DNA of 64,000 nucleotides from Palleronia rufa (GTDB taxonomy: Bacteria; Pseudomonadota; Alphaproteobacteria; Rhodobacterales; Rhodobacteraceae), in contig NZ_JQEY01000005.1 of assembly GCF_000743715.1 (NCBI RefSeq), positions 136,025 through 200,024 on the forward strand, written 5' to 3'. Numbering within the stretch: position 1 is the first letter of the stretch; each line of letters begins with the position of its first letter. The position numbers and the translations under genes are program-made. Positions 30,239 through 40,697 of the stretch are shown here, one piece after another. The notes under the pieces are model-generated. The model worked only from the letters and a program-made list of their open reading frames with translations, had not been told where the DNA came from and did no database searches.

Positions 30239-30991
30239 TCAGAGTTCGGCCCTGAGGCGGCGGCTGCAGACAAAATCGCCGAGGACCAGCCGGTTCAGCG
30301 CGGGCTTTTGCAGGATCACGTCAATCCAGGCGCGGTCGATCCGCGAGCCGCCCAGGCCTGCGTAGGCAAGGTCGAACTCGGTCACGGCGATGCCGTTCCC
30401 GGTGGCCAACTCACGGACCATCTGCTCGATATTCGGGCCGCGTTTCAGGTTGAGGCGGAGAAAGGCGCCCAGGGGCCGCTCGGCCTCCAGCAGGGTCTCG
30501 ACCTGAATGACATGGGACAGACCCAACCCGTCGATGGCGGCGTCCGGAAGGTCGATGACGACGCTCAGAAAATCGCCGCCAAAGGACAGCACGTCGATTT
30601 CAAGGGCTTGGGACGCGGTACCGGGGGACGCCCCTGCCGGCTGCTGCCTCAGCGTGATCTCCGCGTCCCGACAGTCGTGGAAGATATGCACCCCGGAGCA
30701 GAGCACGCGGCCGGATTCCAGCGGTACATGGTCCGCCGGCGCCATCCCGCGGAACATTTCGGGCCGCCAGATCCAGTCCGCGTTGCAGGGTCCGGACGGG
30801 ACGGGTGCGCCCGTCGTGCGCCGATCGGTCCGCGATGCCATCCGGTCCAGCCCCGGGCGCGGGTCGCCTGCCCGATCGCGCGGCGTTGCGACCGGAACAG
30901 GGTGAAGGGCTGCGATCCGCGAAAAGACCTTGTCCCATCGCCCTGCCGCGCGCCGATGGGTAGTGCGGTCGAGGCCGCCGGTCTGGTTCAT
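30239..30991 (-). CDS. DUF6478 family protein (hypothetical)
   Basis: A 250-aa protein of a family restricted to Rhodobacterales, without known function. It is recognised from GPCNADWIWRPEMFRG, the CSGVHIFHDC segment, DVLSFGGDFLSVVIDLP and the basic end. The N-terminal 50 residues are very arginine-rich. It may bind nucleic acid, but that is a guess. It lies 18 bp after ilvD on the same strand. Confidence 0.65.
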   Translation of the reverse strand: MNQTGGLDRTTHRRAAGRWDKVFSRIAALHPVPVATPRDRAGDPRPGLDRMASRTDRRTTGAPVPSGPCNADWIWRPEMFRGMAPADHVPLESGRVLCSGVHIFHDCRDAEITLRQQPAGASPGTASQALEIDVLSFGGDFLSVVIDLPDAAIDGLGLSHVIQVETLLEAERPLGAFLRLNLKRGPNIEQMVRELATGNGIAVTEFDLAYAGLGGSRIDRAWIDVILQKPALNRLVLGDFVCSRRLRAEL

Positions 30992-31009
30992 CGCGTGTCC
31001 TTTTGCGTC

Positions 31010-32773
31010 CTAAAGGTCCATGTAGACGTGGGTTTCGACGGCGGCGCCGGGATGCGTCACGGCACCTTTGTAGGTCGCGCCGACAAGCTGCGCATATTTC
31101 CACAGCGCGCCGGAGGCGTAGTTCGTCGCGCGGGGACCGCCCCAGTCCGCCCGCCGTGCCTCAACTGCCGCATCGTCCAGATCGACGGAAATCTCACCGG
31201 CCACGGCGTCTATGGTTATGACATCGCCGTTGCGGATCAGCGCGATGGGGCCGCCCTGGGCGGCCTCAGGTCCCACATGGCCGACGCAGAACCCCCGCGT
31301 GGCGCCGGAGAACCGCCCGTCGGTGATCAGCGCGACCTTCTTGCCCATGCCCTGTCCCGACAGGGCCGCGGTGGTCGAAAGCATCTCTCTCATCCCCGGG
31401 CCGCCGGCAGGCCCTTCGTTGCGGATGACCAGGACCTCACCCTCTTTGTAGGCGCGGGCCTTGACCGCCTCGAAGGCGTCTTCCTCGCACTCGAAGACGC
31501 GGGCGGGGCCGGAGAACACCTGCTCCTCGGGCGACATGCCCGCCACCTTCACGATCGCGCCTTCCGGAGCCAGGTTGCCCTTCAGCCCGACAACGCCGCC
31601 GGTCTTCGTGATCGGCGCGTCGACCGGGTGGATGACCCGCCCGTCCGGTCCGCGGTCGATCAGGTCCAGTTCCTCGCCGATGCTCCGCCCGCTTGCCGTG
31701 ACGCAATCCTCGTGGATCAGACCCGCGCGGCGCAGTTCCTTCATCACCACCGGAATGCCACCCGCATCGAAGAGATCCTTTGCCACGAACTGCCCACCGG
31801 GCTTGAGATCCACGAAATACGGCGTGTCCCTGAAGATTTCGCAAACATCGTCCAGAAAGAAGTCGATGCCGGCCTCATGGGCGATGGCCGGCAGGTGCAG
31901 GCCGGCGTTGGTCGAGCCGCCGGTGCAGGCGACAACGCGCGCGGCGTTCTCCAGGCTCTTGCGGGTCACCACGTCGCGGGCGCGGATGTTCTTCTCCAGC
32001 AGCGCCATCACCGCCTCGCCGCTGGCGGAGGCATACTGGTCCCGGCTCTCGTAGGGCGCGGGCGAGCCGGACGAGTTGAACAGCGCCAGCCCGATCGCCT
32101 CGGACACGCAGGCCATGGTGTTGGCGGTGAACTGGCCGCCGCAGGCCCCGGCGGAGGGGCAGGCGACCCTCTCAAGGATCGCCAGCGCCGCGTCCGACAG
32201 GCTGCCGTTCTGGTGCCGGCCCACGGCCTCGAACATATCCTGCACGGTCAGGTCGCGGTCGGCGAAATCCTCCGGGACGTCGGCCCCCGCCGGAACCTTG
32301 CCGGGCAGGATCGAGCCGCCGTAGAGGAACACCGACGGCACGTTCAACCGCACCATGGCCATCATCATCCCCGGCAGCGACTTGTCGCAGCCCGCCAGCC
32401 CCACCAAAGCATCGTAGCAATGTCCGCGCATGGTCAGCTCGACCGTGTCCGCGATGGCCTCGCGGCTGGCCAGCGACGAGCGCATCCCCTCATGGCCCAT
32501 CGCGATGCCGTCGGTCACCGTGATCGTGGTGAACTCTCTCGGGGTGCCGCTGGCCGCCTTGACGCCAAGCTTGACGGCCTGCGCCTGACGGCTCAATGCG
32601 ATGTTGCAGGGCGCGGCCTCGTTCCAGCAGGTCGCCACCCCCACGAGCGGCTGGGCGATTTCCTCTTCGGTCAGTCCCATGGCGTAGTAGTAGGAGCGAT
32701 GCGGCGCCCGGGCGGGCCCCTCGGTGACGTGCCGGCTCGGCAGCTTCGACTTGTCGGGCTTGCCCTTCAACAT
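31010..32773 (-). CDS. ilvD: Dihydroxy-acid dehydratase
   Basis: A 587-aa enzyme of valine, leucine and isoleucine synthesis that converts 2,3-dihydroxy-acids to 2-oxo-acids. Iron-sulfur cluster cysteines are in [18 protein letters not shown] and [15 protein letters not shown]. The C-terminal [17 protein letters not shown] is intact. The start at ATG 32773 ([19 protein letters not shown]) fits homologs. It is divergent from the CPBP protease gene, 117 bp away. Confidence 0.95.
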   Translation of the reverse strand: MLKGKPDKSKLPSRHVTEGPARAPHRSYYYAMGLTEEEIAQPLVGVATCWNEAAPCNIALSRQAQAVKLGVKAASGTPREFTTITVTDGIAMGHEGMRSSLASREAIADTVELTMRGHCYDALVGLAGCDKSLPGMMMAMVRLNVPSVFLYGGSILPGKVPAGADVPEDFADRDLTVQDMFEAVGRHQNGSLSDAALAILERVACPSAGACGGQFTANTMACVSEAIGLALFNSSGSPAPYESRDQYASASGEAVMALLEKNIRARDVVTRKSLENAARVVACTGGSTNAGLHLPAIAHEAGIDFFLDDVCEIFRDTPYFVDLKPGGQFVAKDLFDAGGIPVVMKELRRAGLIHEDCVTASGRSIGEELDLIDRGPDGRVIHPVDAPITKTGGVVGLKGNLAPEGAIVKVAGMSPEEQVFSGPARVFECEEDAFEAVKARAYKEGEVLVIRNEGPAGGPGMREMLSTTAALSGQGMGKKVALITDGRFSGATRGFCVGHVGPEAAQGGPIALIRNGDVITIDAVAGEISVDLDDAAVEARRADWGGPRATNYASGALWKYAQLVGATYKGAVTHPGAAVETHVYMDL

Positions 32774-32890
32774 GGCGCTCTCCTGAGGAAAATGACGTCT
32801 CCGGGCATAGGCGAGCGCAGCCCCCACGACAAGGCCGAAGGGCCAGGCGGGACCCGCCGGGAGCGGGCCGGGACAGGCAAGGAGACCACG

Positions 32891-33784
32891 ATGAACATGC
32901 CACGCGCGTTCGACGCTTTCGTCGCCCCGGCCCGGGCCCGCCCGCAGATCTGGCGGCTGGTCCTTGGCTGCGTGGTCCTGGTGCTGGTGACCGCGCTGTG
33001 GATGATGGGAAGCTTCGCGGCGATCTGGCTCAGGACCGATGCGGAGACCGCGATGGGCACGATGGCGGCCATGGTGCAGCCGGCCACGCCGCGGGCGACG
33101 TTGCTGCTGCTGTCCACGTTCATCGGCATGGCGCTGGCGCCCTGGATCGCCGTGCGGCTTCTCCACCGGCGCGGTCTGGCCACGCTTTTCGGGCCATGGG
33201 GCCGGGTGCTGCGCCATTTCGGCGCCGGCGTTCTGGCGGTGGCGGGGCTCTACACGGCCTCTCTGCTGCTCTGGTCGTCCGGTTTCGACGCGGTTCCGAA
33301 CCTGTCTCCGGCGCTCTGGCTCAGTCTCCTGCCACTGTCGGTGCCGCTGATCGCGATACAGACAGGCGCCGAGGAGATGATCTTTCGCGGCTATCTCATG
33401 CAGCAGATCGCAGCGCGGATCCGCTGGCGCCTGGCCTATCTGGTCGCGCCATCGGTGCTGTTCGGCGCTCTCCATTACGATCCGTCCACCGCAGGGGGAA
33501 ACGCGCTGGCCATCGCCGCGGGGGCGGGGCTCTTCGGGCTGATCGCCGCGGACCTGACGCGCGTGACCGGCTCTCTCGGGGCAGCGTGGGGGCTGCATTT
33601 CGCCAACAACATCCTGGCGATCCTGCTGGTGTCGACCCAGGGCACGATCACCGGCCTGTCGCTCTATGTCACGCCCTATGCCGCAGACGAAGACGCGTTG
33701 ACCCTGCCGCTGATCCTGGCCGACATGGCGGTGCTGGTCGCGGTCTGGGCGCTGCTGCGCTGGCGGTTGCGGGTCCGGGACTGA
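32891..33784 (+). CDS. CPBP family intramembrane glutamic endopeptidase
   Basis: A 297-aa membrane protein with about seven helices. The CPBP motifs are all visible: [12 protein letters not shown] (EExxxR), FGALHYD (FxxxH) and HFANNILA (HxxxN-like). The family includes Rce1-like proteases and bacteriocin-immunity relatives. The substrate here is unknown. It is preceded by ilvD (divergent) and followed by accD. Confidence 0.85.
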   Translation: MNMPRAFDAFVAPARARPQIWRLVLGCVVLVLVTALWMMGSFAAIWLRTDAETAMGTMAAMVQPATPRATLLLLSTFIGMALAPWIAVRLLHRRGLATLFGPWGRVLRHFGAGVLAVAGLYTASLLLWSSGFDAVPNLSPALWLSLLPLSVPLIAIQTGAEEMIFRGYLMQQIAARIRWRLAYLVAPSVLFGALHYDPSTAGGNALAIAAGAGLFGLIAADLTRVTGSLGAAWGLHFANNILAILLVSTQGTITGLSLYVTPYAADEDALTLPLILADMAVLVAVWALLRWRLRVRD

Positions 33785-33820
33785 CGGCCTATCTCCTCGG
33801 ACAACCGAAAGAGGCGTGAT

Positions 33821-34756
33821 ATGAACTGGATCTCCAACTACGTCCGGCCGAAGATCGGCTCGCTGTTCAACCGGCGCGAGGTGCCGGAGAACCTCTGGAC
33901 GAAATGCGACGAATGCGGCTCCATGCTGTTCCACCGGGAATTGGCGGAGAACCAGAACGTCTGCACCCAGTGCGGCAACCACATGCCGATCACGCCGCGC
34001 GCACGGTTCCGGGCGCTGTTCGACGGCGGCGCTTTCACCGAGATCCCGGTAACCGCGCCGACCCCCGATCCGCTGCAATTCCGCGACCAGAAGAAGTATC
34101 CCGACCGGTTGCGCGCCGCCCAGCGCGAGACCGGCGAGAAAGAGGCCATGCTGGTCGTCCAGGGTGAGATCGGCCGCGTGCCGGTGGTCGCGGCGGGGCA
34201 GGATTTCACCTTCATGGCGGGGTCCATGGGCATGTACGTGGGCAACGCCATCCTGGCCGCGGCGACCCGCGCGGTCGAGCGTCGCTGCCCGCTGGTGCTG
34301 TTCTCCGCCGCCGGGGGCGCGCGGATGCAGGAGGGGATCCTGAGCCTGATGCAGATGCCGCGCACCACGGTCGCGGTGGAAATGCTGAAAGAGGCGGGCC
34401 TGCCCTATATCGTGATCCTGACCCATCCCACCACCGGCGGCGTCACGGCGTCCTACGCGATGCTGGGCGATGTGCACATCGCCGAGCCGGGCGCGCTGAT
34501 CTGTTTCGCCGGACCGCGCGTGATCGAGCAGACCATCCGCGAGAAGCTTCCCGAGGGGTTCCAGCGCGCGGAGTACCTGCTCGATCACGGAATGCTCGAC
34601 CGCGTGACCGACCGTCGCCACCAGCGCGAGGAGCTGACCGTGATCCTGCGGATGCTCCTGGGACTGGATCCCGCCGTGCAGGCCGATCTTCCCCCGCCGG
34701 TGCTGTCCAATGCCGCCGCGGTCGCCACGCAGCCCGCCGCAAGCGCCGAGCGCTGA
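33821..34756 (+). CDS. accD: Acetyl-CoA carboxylase carboxyltransferase subunit beta
   Basis: A 311-aa subunit that, with AccA, transfers CO2 from carboxybiotin to acetyl-CoA, the first step of fatty acid synthesis. A zinc finger is formed by Cys29, Cys32, Cys48 and Cys51. The crotonase-fold part has [18 protein letters not shown] and [16 protein letters not shown]. folC follows after about 260 bp, the usual accD-folC pairing. Confidence 0.95.
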   Translation: MNWISNYVRPKIGSLFNRREVPENLWTKCDECGSMLFHRELAENQNVCTQCGNHMPITPRARFRALFDGGAFTEIPVTAPTPDPLQFRDQKKYPDRLRAAQRETGEKEAMLVVQGEIGRVPVVAAGQDFTFMAGSMGMYVGNAILAAATRAVERRCPLVLFSAAGGARMQEGILSLMQMPRTTVAVEMLKEAGLPYIVILTHPTTGGVTASYAMLGDVHIAEPGALICFAGPRVIEQTIREKLPEGFQRAEYLLDHGMLDRVTDRRHQREELTVILRMLLGLDPAVQADLPPPVLSNAAAVATQPAASAER

Positions 34757-35020
34757 GGCGATGAATGCGGTTTCCGCCGCGACCGCGGCGGGTGTCGGCA
34801 AGGGGTCGGTCCGGCGCGTCGACGGGCAAAGGGACGCGTCGGGCGCCGCGATCCGGGAGTCCGCCGTTGCCACGTCTGTTGCGGGATTGCGGCCGTTGAA
34901 GGGGCACGCCGGGGCGGTCCGCGGATCGGGCGCAACCGCGTCCGCCCGCGCCGCCGGCCTCGCCCATTGCCGGGACCGGAGCACCGCAACCGTCATGTCC
35001 GCCTCCCCAGGCCGGCCGGA

Positions 35021-36286
35021 ATGAGCGGGTCCGACGCGATCCTGGCGCGCCTCATGGCGCTGCACCCAAAGATCATCGACCTGTCGCTGGATCGGATGCA
35101 CCGGATCCTGTCCGCTCTGGGCAACCCCCAGGACCGCCTGCCGCCGGTGGTCCATATCGCCGGAACCAACGGCAAGGGGTCCACGCTGGCGATGATCCGC
35201 GCCGGGCTGGAGGCGCGCGGAGAGCGCGTCCATGCCTACACCTCGCCGCATCTCGCGCGGTTCCACGAACGTATCCGCCTGGCGGGCGATCTGGTCGGCG
35301 AGGACGCGCTTTCGGCCTTGCTCGACGAATGCGAGACCGCAAATGGCGGCCGGCCGATCACCTTCTTCGAGATCACGACCGCCGCGGCGTTCCTGGCCTT
35401 TTCGCGGGTGCCTGCCGACCATGCGCTGCTCGAAGTCGGACTTGGCGGGCGGCTCGACGCGACCAATGTCGTGACGCCGAAGCTGAGCGTCATCACGCCC
35501 GTGTCCATCGACCATCAGCAGTACCTGGGCGACACGCTGCCGGAAATCGCGGGCGAGAAGGCCGGCATCCTGAAGCGCGGCGTTCACTGCATCGTCGGTC
35601 CCCAGGACGATGCGGCGTTGGAGGTGATCGAGGCCCGCGCCGCGCGTCTGGGGGCGCCGCTTCTGGCCCACGGCCAGCACTGGCACGTCACCACCGAACG
35701 CGGCCGGCTGGTGTTCCAGGACGACACCGGCCTGCTGGATCTGGCGCTGCCGGTGCTGCCCGGCGCGCATCAGGTGACGAACGCCGGCATCGCCCTGGCC
35801 GCCCTGCGGCAGCTTGGCGCCGACGATGCCACCTGCCAGGCGGCCCTTCGCGACGCGATCTGGCCCGCGCGGATGCAGCGCCTGACCCGCGGACCGGTGG
35901 TCGATGCCGCGCCCGCGGCCGAGATCTATCTCGACGGCGGCCACAACCCCGCGGCCGGAATCGCCATCGCCGCAACGCTCGGCGCCCTGCCGCGGCGCCC
36001 GACGCATCTGGTCTGCGGGATGCTCGCCACGAAGGACGTGGAGGGCTTTCTGCGGCCGCTCGCCGGTCACGCGATCAGCCTGACCGCCGTGCCGATCCCG
36101 GGTGAGGCGAACACGCTCTCCGCCGCCGAGACCGCCGCCGCGGCGGCCCGCGTGTCCCTGCCTGCCTTGACCGCCGACACCGCCCGCGACGCCGTGCGCC
36201 TTATCGCGGCCCACAGCCCGCAGGCGCGCATCCTGATCTGCGGCTCTCTCTATCTTGCAGGCCGGATCCTGCAGGAGAACGGCTGA
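35021..36286 (+). CDS. folC: Bifunctional dihydrofolate/folylpolyglutamate synthase
   Basis: A 421-aa Mur-ligase-like ATPase that adds glutamate to dihydropteroate and tetrahydrofolate. Motifs are [20 protein letters not shown] (P-loop), [30 protein letters not shown] and the C-terminal [11 protein letters not shown]. The start ATG 35021 directly follows GGCCGGA; an upstream in-frame ATG at 34967 would add an unrelated arginine-rich tail and was rejected. Homologs have the same length. Confidence 0.93.
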   Translation: MSGSDAILARLMALHPKIIDLSLDRMHRILSALGNPQDRLPPVVHIAGTNGKGSTLAMIRAGLEARGERVHAYTSPHLARFHERIRLAGDLVGEDALSALLDECETANGGRPITFFEITTAAAFLAFSRVPADHALLEVGLGGRLDATNVVTPKLSVITPVSIDHQQYLGDTLPEIAGEKAGILKRGVHCIVGPQDDAALEVIEARAARLGAPLLAHGQHWHVTTERGRLVFQDDTGLLDLALPVLPGAHQVTNAGIALAALRQLGADDATCQAALRDAIWPARMQRLTRGPVVDAAPAAEIYLDGGHNPAAGIAIAATLGALPRRPTHLVCGMLATKDVEGFLRPLAGHAISLTAVPIPGEANTLSAAETAAAAARVSLPALTADTARDAVRLIAAHSPQARILICGSLYLAGRILQENG

Positions 36287-36594
36287 CCCGGCGCGGTTCC
36301 TGCCGCCACGCCGCGTTCCGGCCCCGTAGGCCTCGCGCTGCCAACGCCCTGTCCGCCATCGACCTGCCCCTCGCGCCAGCAACCCGCGTCGGGCCCGATA
36401 GCTTTCAGGCACAGTTCGGCCCCCCGGCCGGCGGCGAACGGACGGCGCGCGTCGATCGCTCGGCGGCCTTCGGCCATAGCATGGCTACCGATTTGGGGCC
36501 CCGGGCCGCCGGGCAACCGAAGCACACCTTCCGCATCCCGGTGTCCCGGACAACGTCGGCACGCGGCTATGCCCAGGCTCGGCGGATCAGCGCG
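36287..36594. other. Non-coding gap between folC and zapE
   Basis: About 308 bp between convergent genes. I see no RNA gene, repeat or plausible small protein. Reading on either strand gives only short arginine/proline-rich frames. Confidence 0.5.
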
Positions 36595-37674
36595 TCAGCC
36601 GCCCGCGGCTTCCCAGTCCCGGGATTGCATTTCCCTCAGACGCGATGCCGTGCGCTCGAATTCGAAACTGCCCGACCCCTCGACATAGAGGGATTCCGGC
36701 AGGTCGGCTGCGGACATGACCAGCCGCAGCCGGGCCTCATAGACCGCGTCCACCAGCGTGACGAACCGTTTTGCCTCGTTGTAGTTCTCCGAACCCAGCC
36801 GCGGCACGTCCTCCAGCATCAGCACCTTGATCCGCTCTGCCAGCGCCAGGTAGTCGGCGGCCCCGAGCGGCCGCCCGCAGAGATCCCAGAACCCCGAGCG
36901 GGCCACTCCGTTGGCGTAGCGGCTGACCTCGACCCGCCGGCCGGAGACCTCGAAACGCAGCGGCTCGCCGTCTGCGCCGCCGGTCAGCCGCGTCCAGAGC
37001 GCGTCCATGGCCTGCCGTGCGGTGGCATCGGCGGGGGTGAAGTAGACGTCGGATCCGGCGATCCGGTCCTGCCGCCAGTCGCGCGGGGAGGAAAGTTCCA
37101 CAACCTCCATCCGCTCTTGCAGGAGCGCGATGAACGGCAGGAACAGGTTGCGGTTCAGCCCGTCCTTGTAGAGATCGCGCGGCGGCCGGTTGGAGGTCGT
37201 GACCACCGCCACGCCCCCCTCGAACAGCCGCTCGAACAGGCGGCCGACGATCATCGCGTCGGTGATGTCGCCGATCTGCATCTCGTCCAGGCAGAGCAGC
37301 CGCAGCCCGTCCGCGATCCCGTCGGCCACGGGCTTGATGGCGTCGTCCACGCCGGTCTTGCGCGCCCGTCCGATGCCGGCGTGGACCTCCTGCATGAAGG
37401 CATGGAAATGAACCCGGCGCTGCCCTCCCTCGACGGCCACGTTGCCGTGGAAGAGATCCATCAGCATCGACTTGCCGCGCCCGACGCCCCCCCAGAGATA
37501 GATGCCCTTCGGCCCCCCCCTGGCCTTGCGGCCGAACATGCCCTTTCGGGGCGGTTTCTCGGCCAGCGCGCGGGCCAGGCGCGTGAATTCGGGCAGGACC
37601 TTTTCCTGCGCGGGATCGGGTTCGATCCGGCCGGCCCCGGTCTCCTCGGCGTAGATGTCTTCGAAACGCTCCAT
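36595..37674 (-). CDS. zapE: Cell division protein ZapE (AFG1-like ATPase)
   Basis: A 359-aa P-loop ATPase: Walker A GGVGRGKSMLMDLF near residues 62-75, Walker B LLCLDEMQIGDITDAMI and the sensor VTTSNRPPRDLYKDGL. The YLALAERIKVLMLEDVP and KRFVTLVDAVYEARLRLVMSA parts are typical. In E. coli it destabilises Z rings. It reads away from tspO, and the photosynthesis cluster begins on the other side. Confidence 0.92.
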   Translation of the reverse strand: MERFEDIYAEETGAGRIEPDPAQEKVLPEFTRLARALAEKPPRKGMFGRKARGGPKGIYLWGGVGRGKSMLMDLFHGNVAVEGGQRRVHFHAFMQEVHAGIGRARKTGVDDAIKPVADGIADGLRLLCLDEMQIGDITDAMIVGRLFERLFEGGVAVVTTSNRPPRDLYKDGLNRNLFLPFIALLQERMEVVELSSPRDWRQDRIAGSDVYFTPADATARQAMDALWTRLTGGADGEPLRFEVSGRRVEVSRYANGVARSGFWDLCGRPLGAADYLALAERIKVLMLEDVPRLGSENYNEAKRFVTLVDAVYEARLRLVMSAADLPESLYVEGSGSFEFERTASRLREMQSRDWEAAGG

Positions 37675-37774
37675 GGCGGGCCGGATACGCTGCTGCGGGT
37701 CGGGTGAAAAGCCCGCAACCGGACAGGTGCGGACGCCGCTGGACCCGGAGGCCCCGGCGCCCTAGATCTGCGCC

Positions 37775-38242
37775 ATGGACTGGACGCTGTTCTTCATCTT
37801 TCTGCTGGCCTGCGCGGGTGCCGCGACCACCGGCGCCATGTTCAAGCCGGGAGAGTGGTACGACAGCCTTGAAAAACCGTCATGGACCCCGCCGAACTGG
37901 GCGTTCCCGGTGGTCTGGACAACGCTCTACATCTGCATCGCATGGGGGGCGTCGCGCGCCGCGCCGCTGGACGACAGCGGCAGGGCCATGGCGATCTTTG
38001 CCGTGCAGATCGCCTTCAACACGCTCTGGACGCCGATCTTCTTCGGTCTCCACAGGATGCTGGGCGGGCTTGCGATCATCGGCATCCTGTGGATCGCCGT
38101 CGCGGCGACCCTGTGGGAGTTCCTGATGCTCGACCTTCTGGCGGGATTGCTTTTCGTTCCGTACCTGCTCTGGGTCAGCACCGCATTCGCGCTCAATCTC
38201 TCGGTCTGGCGACTCAATCGCCGCCGTCCGGTCACGGCCTGA
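37775..38242 (+). CDS. tspO: Tryptophan-rich sensory protein TspO/MBR
   Basis: A 155-aa, five-helix membrane protein: FKPGEWYDSLEKPSWTPPNW and PVVWTTLYICIAWGA near the N-terminus, WTPIFFGLH and WVSTAFALNLSVWRLNR at the end. In Rhodobacter sphaeroides TspO is an outer-membrane oxygen-linked negative modulator of photosynthesis gene expression, with porphyrin or intermediates as candidate ligands. It sits next to crtC as in Rhodobacter. Here zapE occupies the place where crtB would be expected. Its 3' end overlaps the convergent crtC by 11 bp. Confidence 0.93.
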   Translation: MDWTLFFIFLLACAGAATTGAMFKPGEWYDSLEKPSWTPPNWAFPVVWTTLYICIAWGASRAAPLDDSGRAMAIFAVQIAFNTLWTPIFFGLHRMLGGLAIIGILWIAVAATLWEFLMLDLLAGLLFVPYLLWVSTAFALNLSVWRLNRRRPVTA

Positions 38243-39175
38243 CGACGGCGGGCCAGCCCGCCCGGCGCGGAACCCGGACCGCAAGCATCGGCATCAGCCA
38301 GGGCCCCCTGAAGCGGTCGAGGTCGAGCGCCTCGTGGACGCCCGTGGTCTCCTGGCCCTCTACCGTGGTGCGTACCATGGATCGCGCGTAGAACGGCGCG
38401 TCGAGCATCGCCCTGACCTGGCGCGGCGTGGTGCCCGCATCGCCGCGGGTTTCGCGCCGGACCGCCCAGAACGACCGGCGCATGGGCTGTCTTGGCGGCG
38501 GTGCCATCCGCGACAGCGCGCCATCCGGCTGGACCAGAATGCCCGTGGCCAGCGACGTGCCATCGCGCCGGGTGGCATCGTAGAAACAGGCGGCTCCCCG
38601 TGCGACCGGATAGCGGCCCCACGTCCAGTAGGAAAAGTCCGCCTCCAGCGCGCGGGTGCCGAAATTGGCGTCGAAATAGCCGTGGCCGGACCATTGCCCG
38701 CGCCGGCCCAGATCGACCTCTATCCGGCTGATTGGCGCGAAGGGGCGCCAGACATGGGCGCCGTCCGCCGTCAGCAGAAGTTCCTCTTCCGTGATGGCCG
38801 ATGGTGTGACGGTGATCCGTCCCCGCATCCGCCCCACCAGCGGCAGGGATGAGATTTCATCGACGTCGATCACCAGCCGGTCGCCTTGCCACGTCATCGA
38901 GGACGGCCCGACGCGCAGCCGGTCGGGATCGGTGTCCAGCGCCGCGCGGCCCCGGTCTGTCATGGCGAACCGGCCGCCGGCCCCGTAGGTGGCCACGTTG
39001 ATGCAGCAGTGGTTCGCGGGGTCGCGCCGCCCCGACCAGCGGTACCAGGGCGAAAAGACCGACCCTATGAACCCGATGACCGAAACGGCGCGCGATCCGT
39101 CGTCGCTGATCCCGTCGACATACCACCAGGCGTAGCCGTCCGGCGGAACGTCGATGTCGAAGTTCGGTCGCTGAT
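38232..39175 (-). CDS. crtC: Acyclic carotenoid 1,2-hydratase (hydroxyneurosporene synthase); start unresolved
   Basis: About 310 aa. CrtC adds water to the 1,2 double bond of neurosporene-type carotenoids in spheroidene synthesis. The family core is clear: PPDGYAWWYVDGISDDG, IGFIGSVFSPWYRWSGRRDP, HGYFDANFGTRALE and FSYWTWGRYPV. The protein-like reading begins at about 39164 (RPNFDIDVPPDG). There is no ATG, GTG or TTG in that frame close upstream; the next in-frame candidates lie deep in crtD. In the crtD frame the bases just upstream read ISDR, so a one-base loss near 39161-39170 would explain both the missing crtC start and the long crtD tail. The end coordinate is approximate. Confidence 0.85.
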
Positions 39176-40621
39176 GATCGCCTCGGCCGCGTGCCGTCCT
39201 GAGAGTGCCGCCATCGGCACTCCCGGTCCGGGATGCACCCCGCCCCCCGCCAGGTAGAGCCCGGGTATCCGCGTCCGCGCGCCCGGTCTCTGGAATGTCG
39301 CCATGCTCCCCCGCGGGGATCGCCCGTAGAGAGACCCGAGGCTGCCCGGAAACAGCGCCGCGAACCCTGCCGGCGTGGTGCGCGCCGCGGGCTTCGGTGG
39401 CTGCGCGAAGGAGAGGCCGCGTTCCGCCAAAAGCGCGAAGGTCCGGTCGAAACATGGGCAGTGCTCCTGGGTGTCGGGCCGGTCCGGGGGCAGGGGGGCC
39501 GCGTTGACGATGGTCTCGAACCGCTCGATGGGCGGCGGTGTGCGGCCGGTGCCGCGATCCTGTGCGCAGATGTACACTGTTGGATCGACGGGAACGCCAC
39601 CTGCCGAGAGGGGCGCGAACTCGGTTTCCGGATCGGCGCCGAATAGAACGTTGTGGTGGTGCAGGTCCCGGCCCGCGGGTGTGGCGGCAAAGGCCCAGAC
39701 CTCTGCCGAAAGGCTGCGGGGCTCCGTTCCCGACGGCCGGACGGCGTCGCGCACGGCGGCGCCCAGCAGGCCGGTGCGCAACGCCCGGGGATCGCCGTTG
39801 AACACCACCCTGTCCGCGGGAACGCATGTGCCGTCCGACAGGATGACGCCCACGCCGGGCTCGATCCGCGCGACCGCCCGACCCAGCCGGATGCGTCCGC
39901 CCAGACGTTCCACCGCCTCTGCCATCGCGCCCGCCAGCGCGTGCATTCCGCCGGCCACGCGCCAGACGCCCTGCGCCTCTGCCTGGCAGACCAGGCCCAG
40001 CAGCGCCGGCACACGGTGCGGCATGCCGCCGACATAGGTGGCATAGCGGCCGAAGAGTTGCGCCAGACGCGGGTCGTCGAAGCGTCGGCCCAGATGCGCG
40101 GCAAGGCTGGAAAGCGGCGCCATGGCCCTGAGAAGCGCGGGATCGGCCGCGACACGCACGGCCAGCGCCGGCAGCGACGGCCGCGCGGCCCGCAGAACAG
40201 GCGCGTCGAAGGCACGGAACAGGCGGAGGGTCTCTTCGTGGAATCGGCGGAACTGCGCCGCCGCGCGCGTCCCGGAAAAGGCCGCGATCGCTTCGGCGCT
40301 GCGATCCGGATCGTCGAAGAGGTCGAGCGTACTGCCGTCGGGCCAGAAATGACGCGCCAGCACCGGCTCGCGCTCCAGCGTCGCGTGATCCTCCAGCCTC
40401 AGGCCCGCCTCGCGGAAGAGGTCGTCGAACACGCCCCGCAGGGTCAGGACGGTCGGGCCCGCGTCCACCGGACCGGCGGCGCTGGGAAGGGTGCGCATCT
40501 TGCCGCCGGGGGTGGCGGCGGCCTCGAAAACCTCTATGTCCTTACCGTGGCCCGACAGGTACAAGGCAGCCGAAAGCCCGCCCATGCCGCTGCCCACCAC
40601 GATGATCCGTTCCGGCGCCAT
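39065..40621 (-). CDS. crtD: Hydroxyneurosporene desaturase (methoxyneurosporene dehydrogenase)
   Basis: 518 aa as read, from ATG 40621. CrtD is an FAD desaturase that introduces the C3,4 double bond of spheroidene. The N-terminal dinucleotide fold is IIVVGSGMGGLSAALYLS. AGPTVLTLRGVFDDLFREAG and the C-terminal GLYLAGGGVHPGPGVPMAALSGR are typical of carotenoid desaturases. The family usually ends soon after SGRHAAEAI. Here the frame runs on about 30 codons through the start of crtC, in an unrelated serine/threonine-rich tail to 39065. The natural end is probably near 39165. It is divergent from crtE. Confidence 0.88.
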   Translation of the reverse strand: MAPERIIVVGSGMGGLSAALYLSGHGKDIEVFEAAATPGGKMRTLPSAAGPVDAGPTVLTLRGVFDDLFREAGLRLEDHATLEREPVLARHFWPDGSTLDLFDDPDRSAEAIAAFSGTRAAAQFRRFHEETLRLFRAFDAPVLRAARPSLPALAVRVAADPALLRAMAPLSSLAAHLGRRFDDPRLAQLFGRYATYVGGMPHRVPALLGLVCQAEAQGVWRVAGGMHALAGAMAEAVERLGGRIRLGRAVARIEPGVGVILSDGTCVPADRVVFNGDPRALRTGLLGAAVRDAVRPSGTEPRSLSAEVWAFAATPAGRDLHHHNVLFGADPETEFAPLSAGGVPVDPTVYICAQDRGTGRTPPPIERFETIVNAAPLPPDRPDTQEHCPCFDRTFALLAERGLSFAQPPKPAARTTPAGFAALFPGSLGSLYGRSPRGSMATFQRPGARTRIPGLYLAGGGVHPGPGVPMAALSGRHAAEAIISDRTSTSTFRRTATPGGMSTGSATTDRAPFRSSGS

Positions 40622-40650
40622 GGGCGGACGTTGACAGCCCTCCGGTCGTG

Positions 40651-40668
40651 TGTCCACAATAGTTTACA
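40651..40668. promoter_or_regulatory. Candidate PpsR/CrtJ site between crtD and crtE
   Basis: TGTCCACAATAGTTTACA fits the TGT-N12-ACA palindrome bound by the redox- and light-responsive repressor PpsR/CrtJ. It lies 30 bp before the crtD start and 30 bp before the crtE start, where one operator could control both. A weaker second match (TGT-N12-ACG) starts at 40674. Known CrtJ targets in Rhodobacter include crt promoters; binding here is inferred. Confidence 0.6.
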
Positions 40669-40697
40669 GTTGTTGTTTCAGCGGATTGACGGCCAGT

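Noticed and set aside
29876..33784. 1,302-codon plus-strand open frame
   Set aside because: Only the last 298 codons (CPBP protease) are real. The preceding part is antisense to DUF6478 and ilvD.
34967..35020. Upstream ATG for folC adding 18 residues
   Set aside because: The extra residues ([18 protein letters not shown]) do not resemble FolC N-termini; ATG 35021 gives the family start.
31010..36412. Very long open frame (about 1,800 codons) on the minus strand through accD and folC
   Set aside because: Only the ilvD part (31010-32773) reads as protein. The rest is antisense to well-supported genes and has the arginine/glycine/proline-rich composition of GC-driven shadow frames.
36287..36594. 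Small genes in the folC-zapE gap
   Set aside because: No frame had a ribosome site, hydrophobic pattern or recognisable motif.
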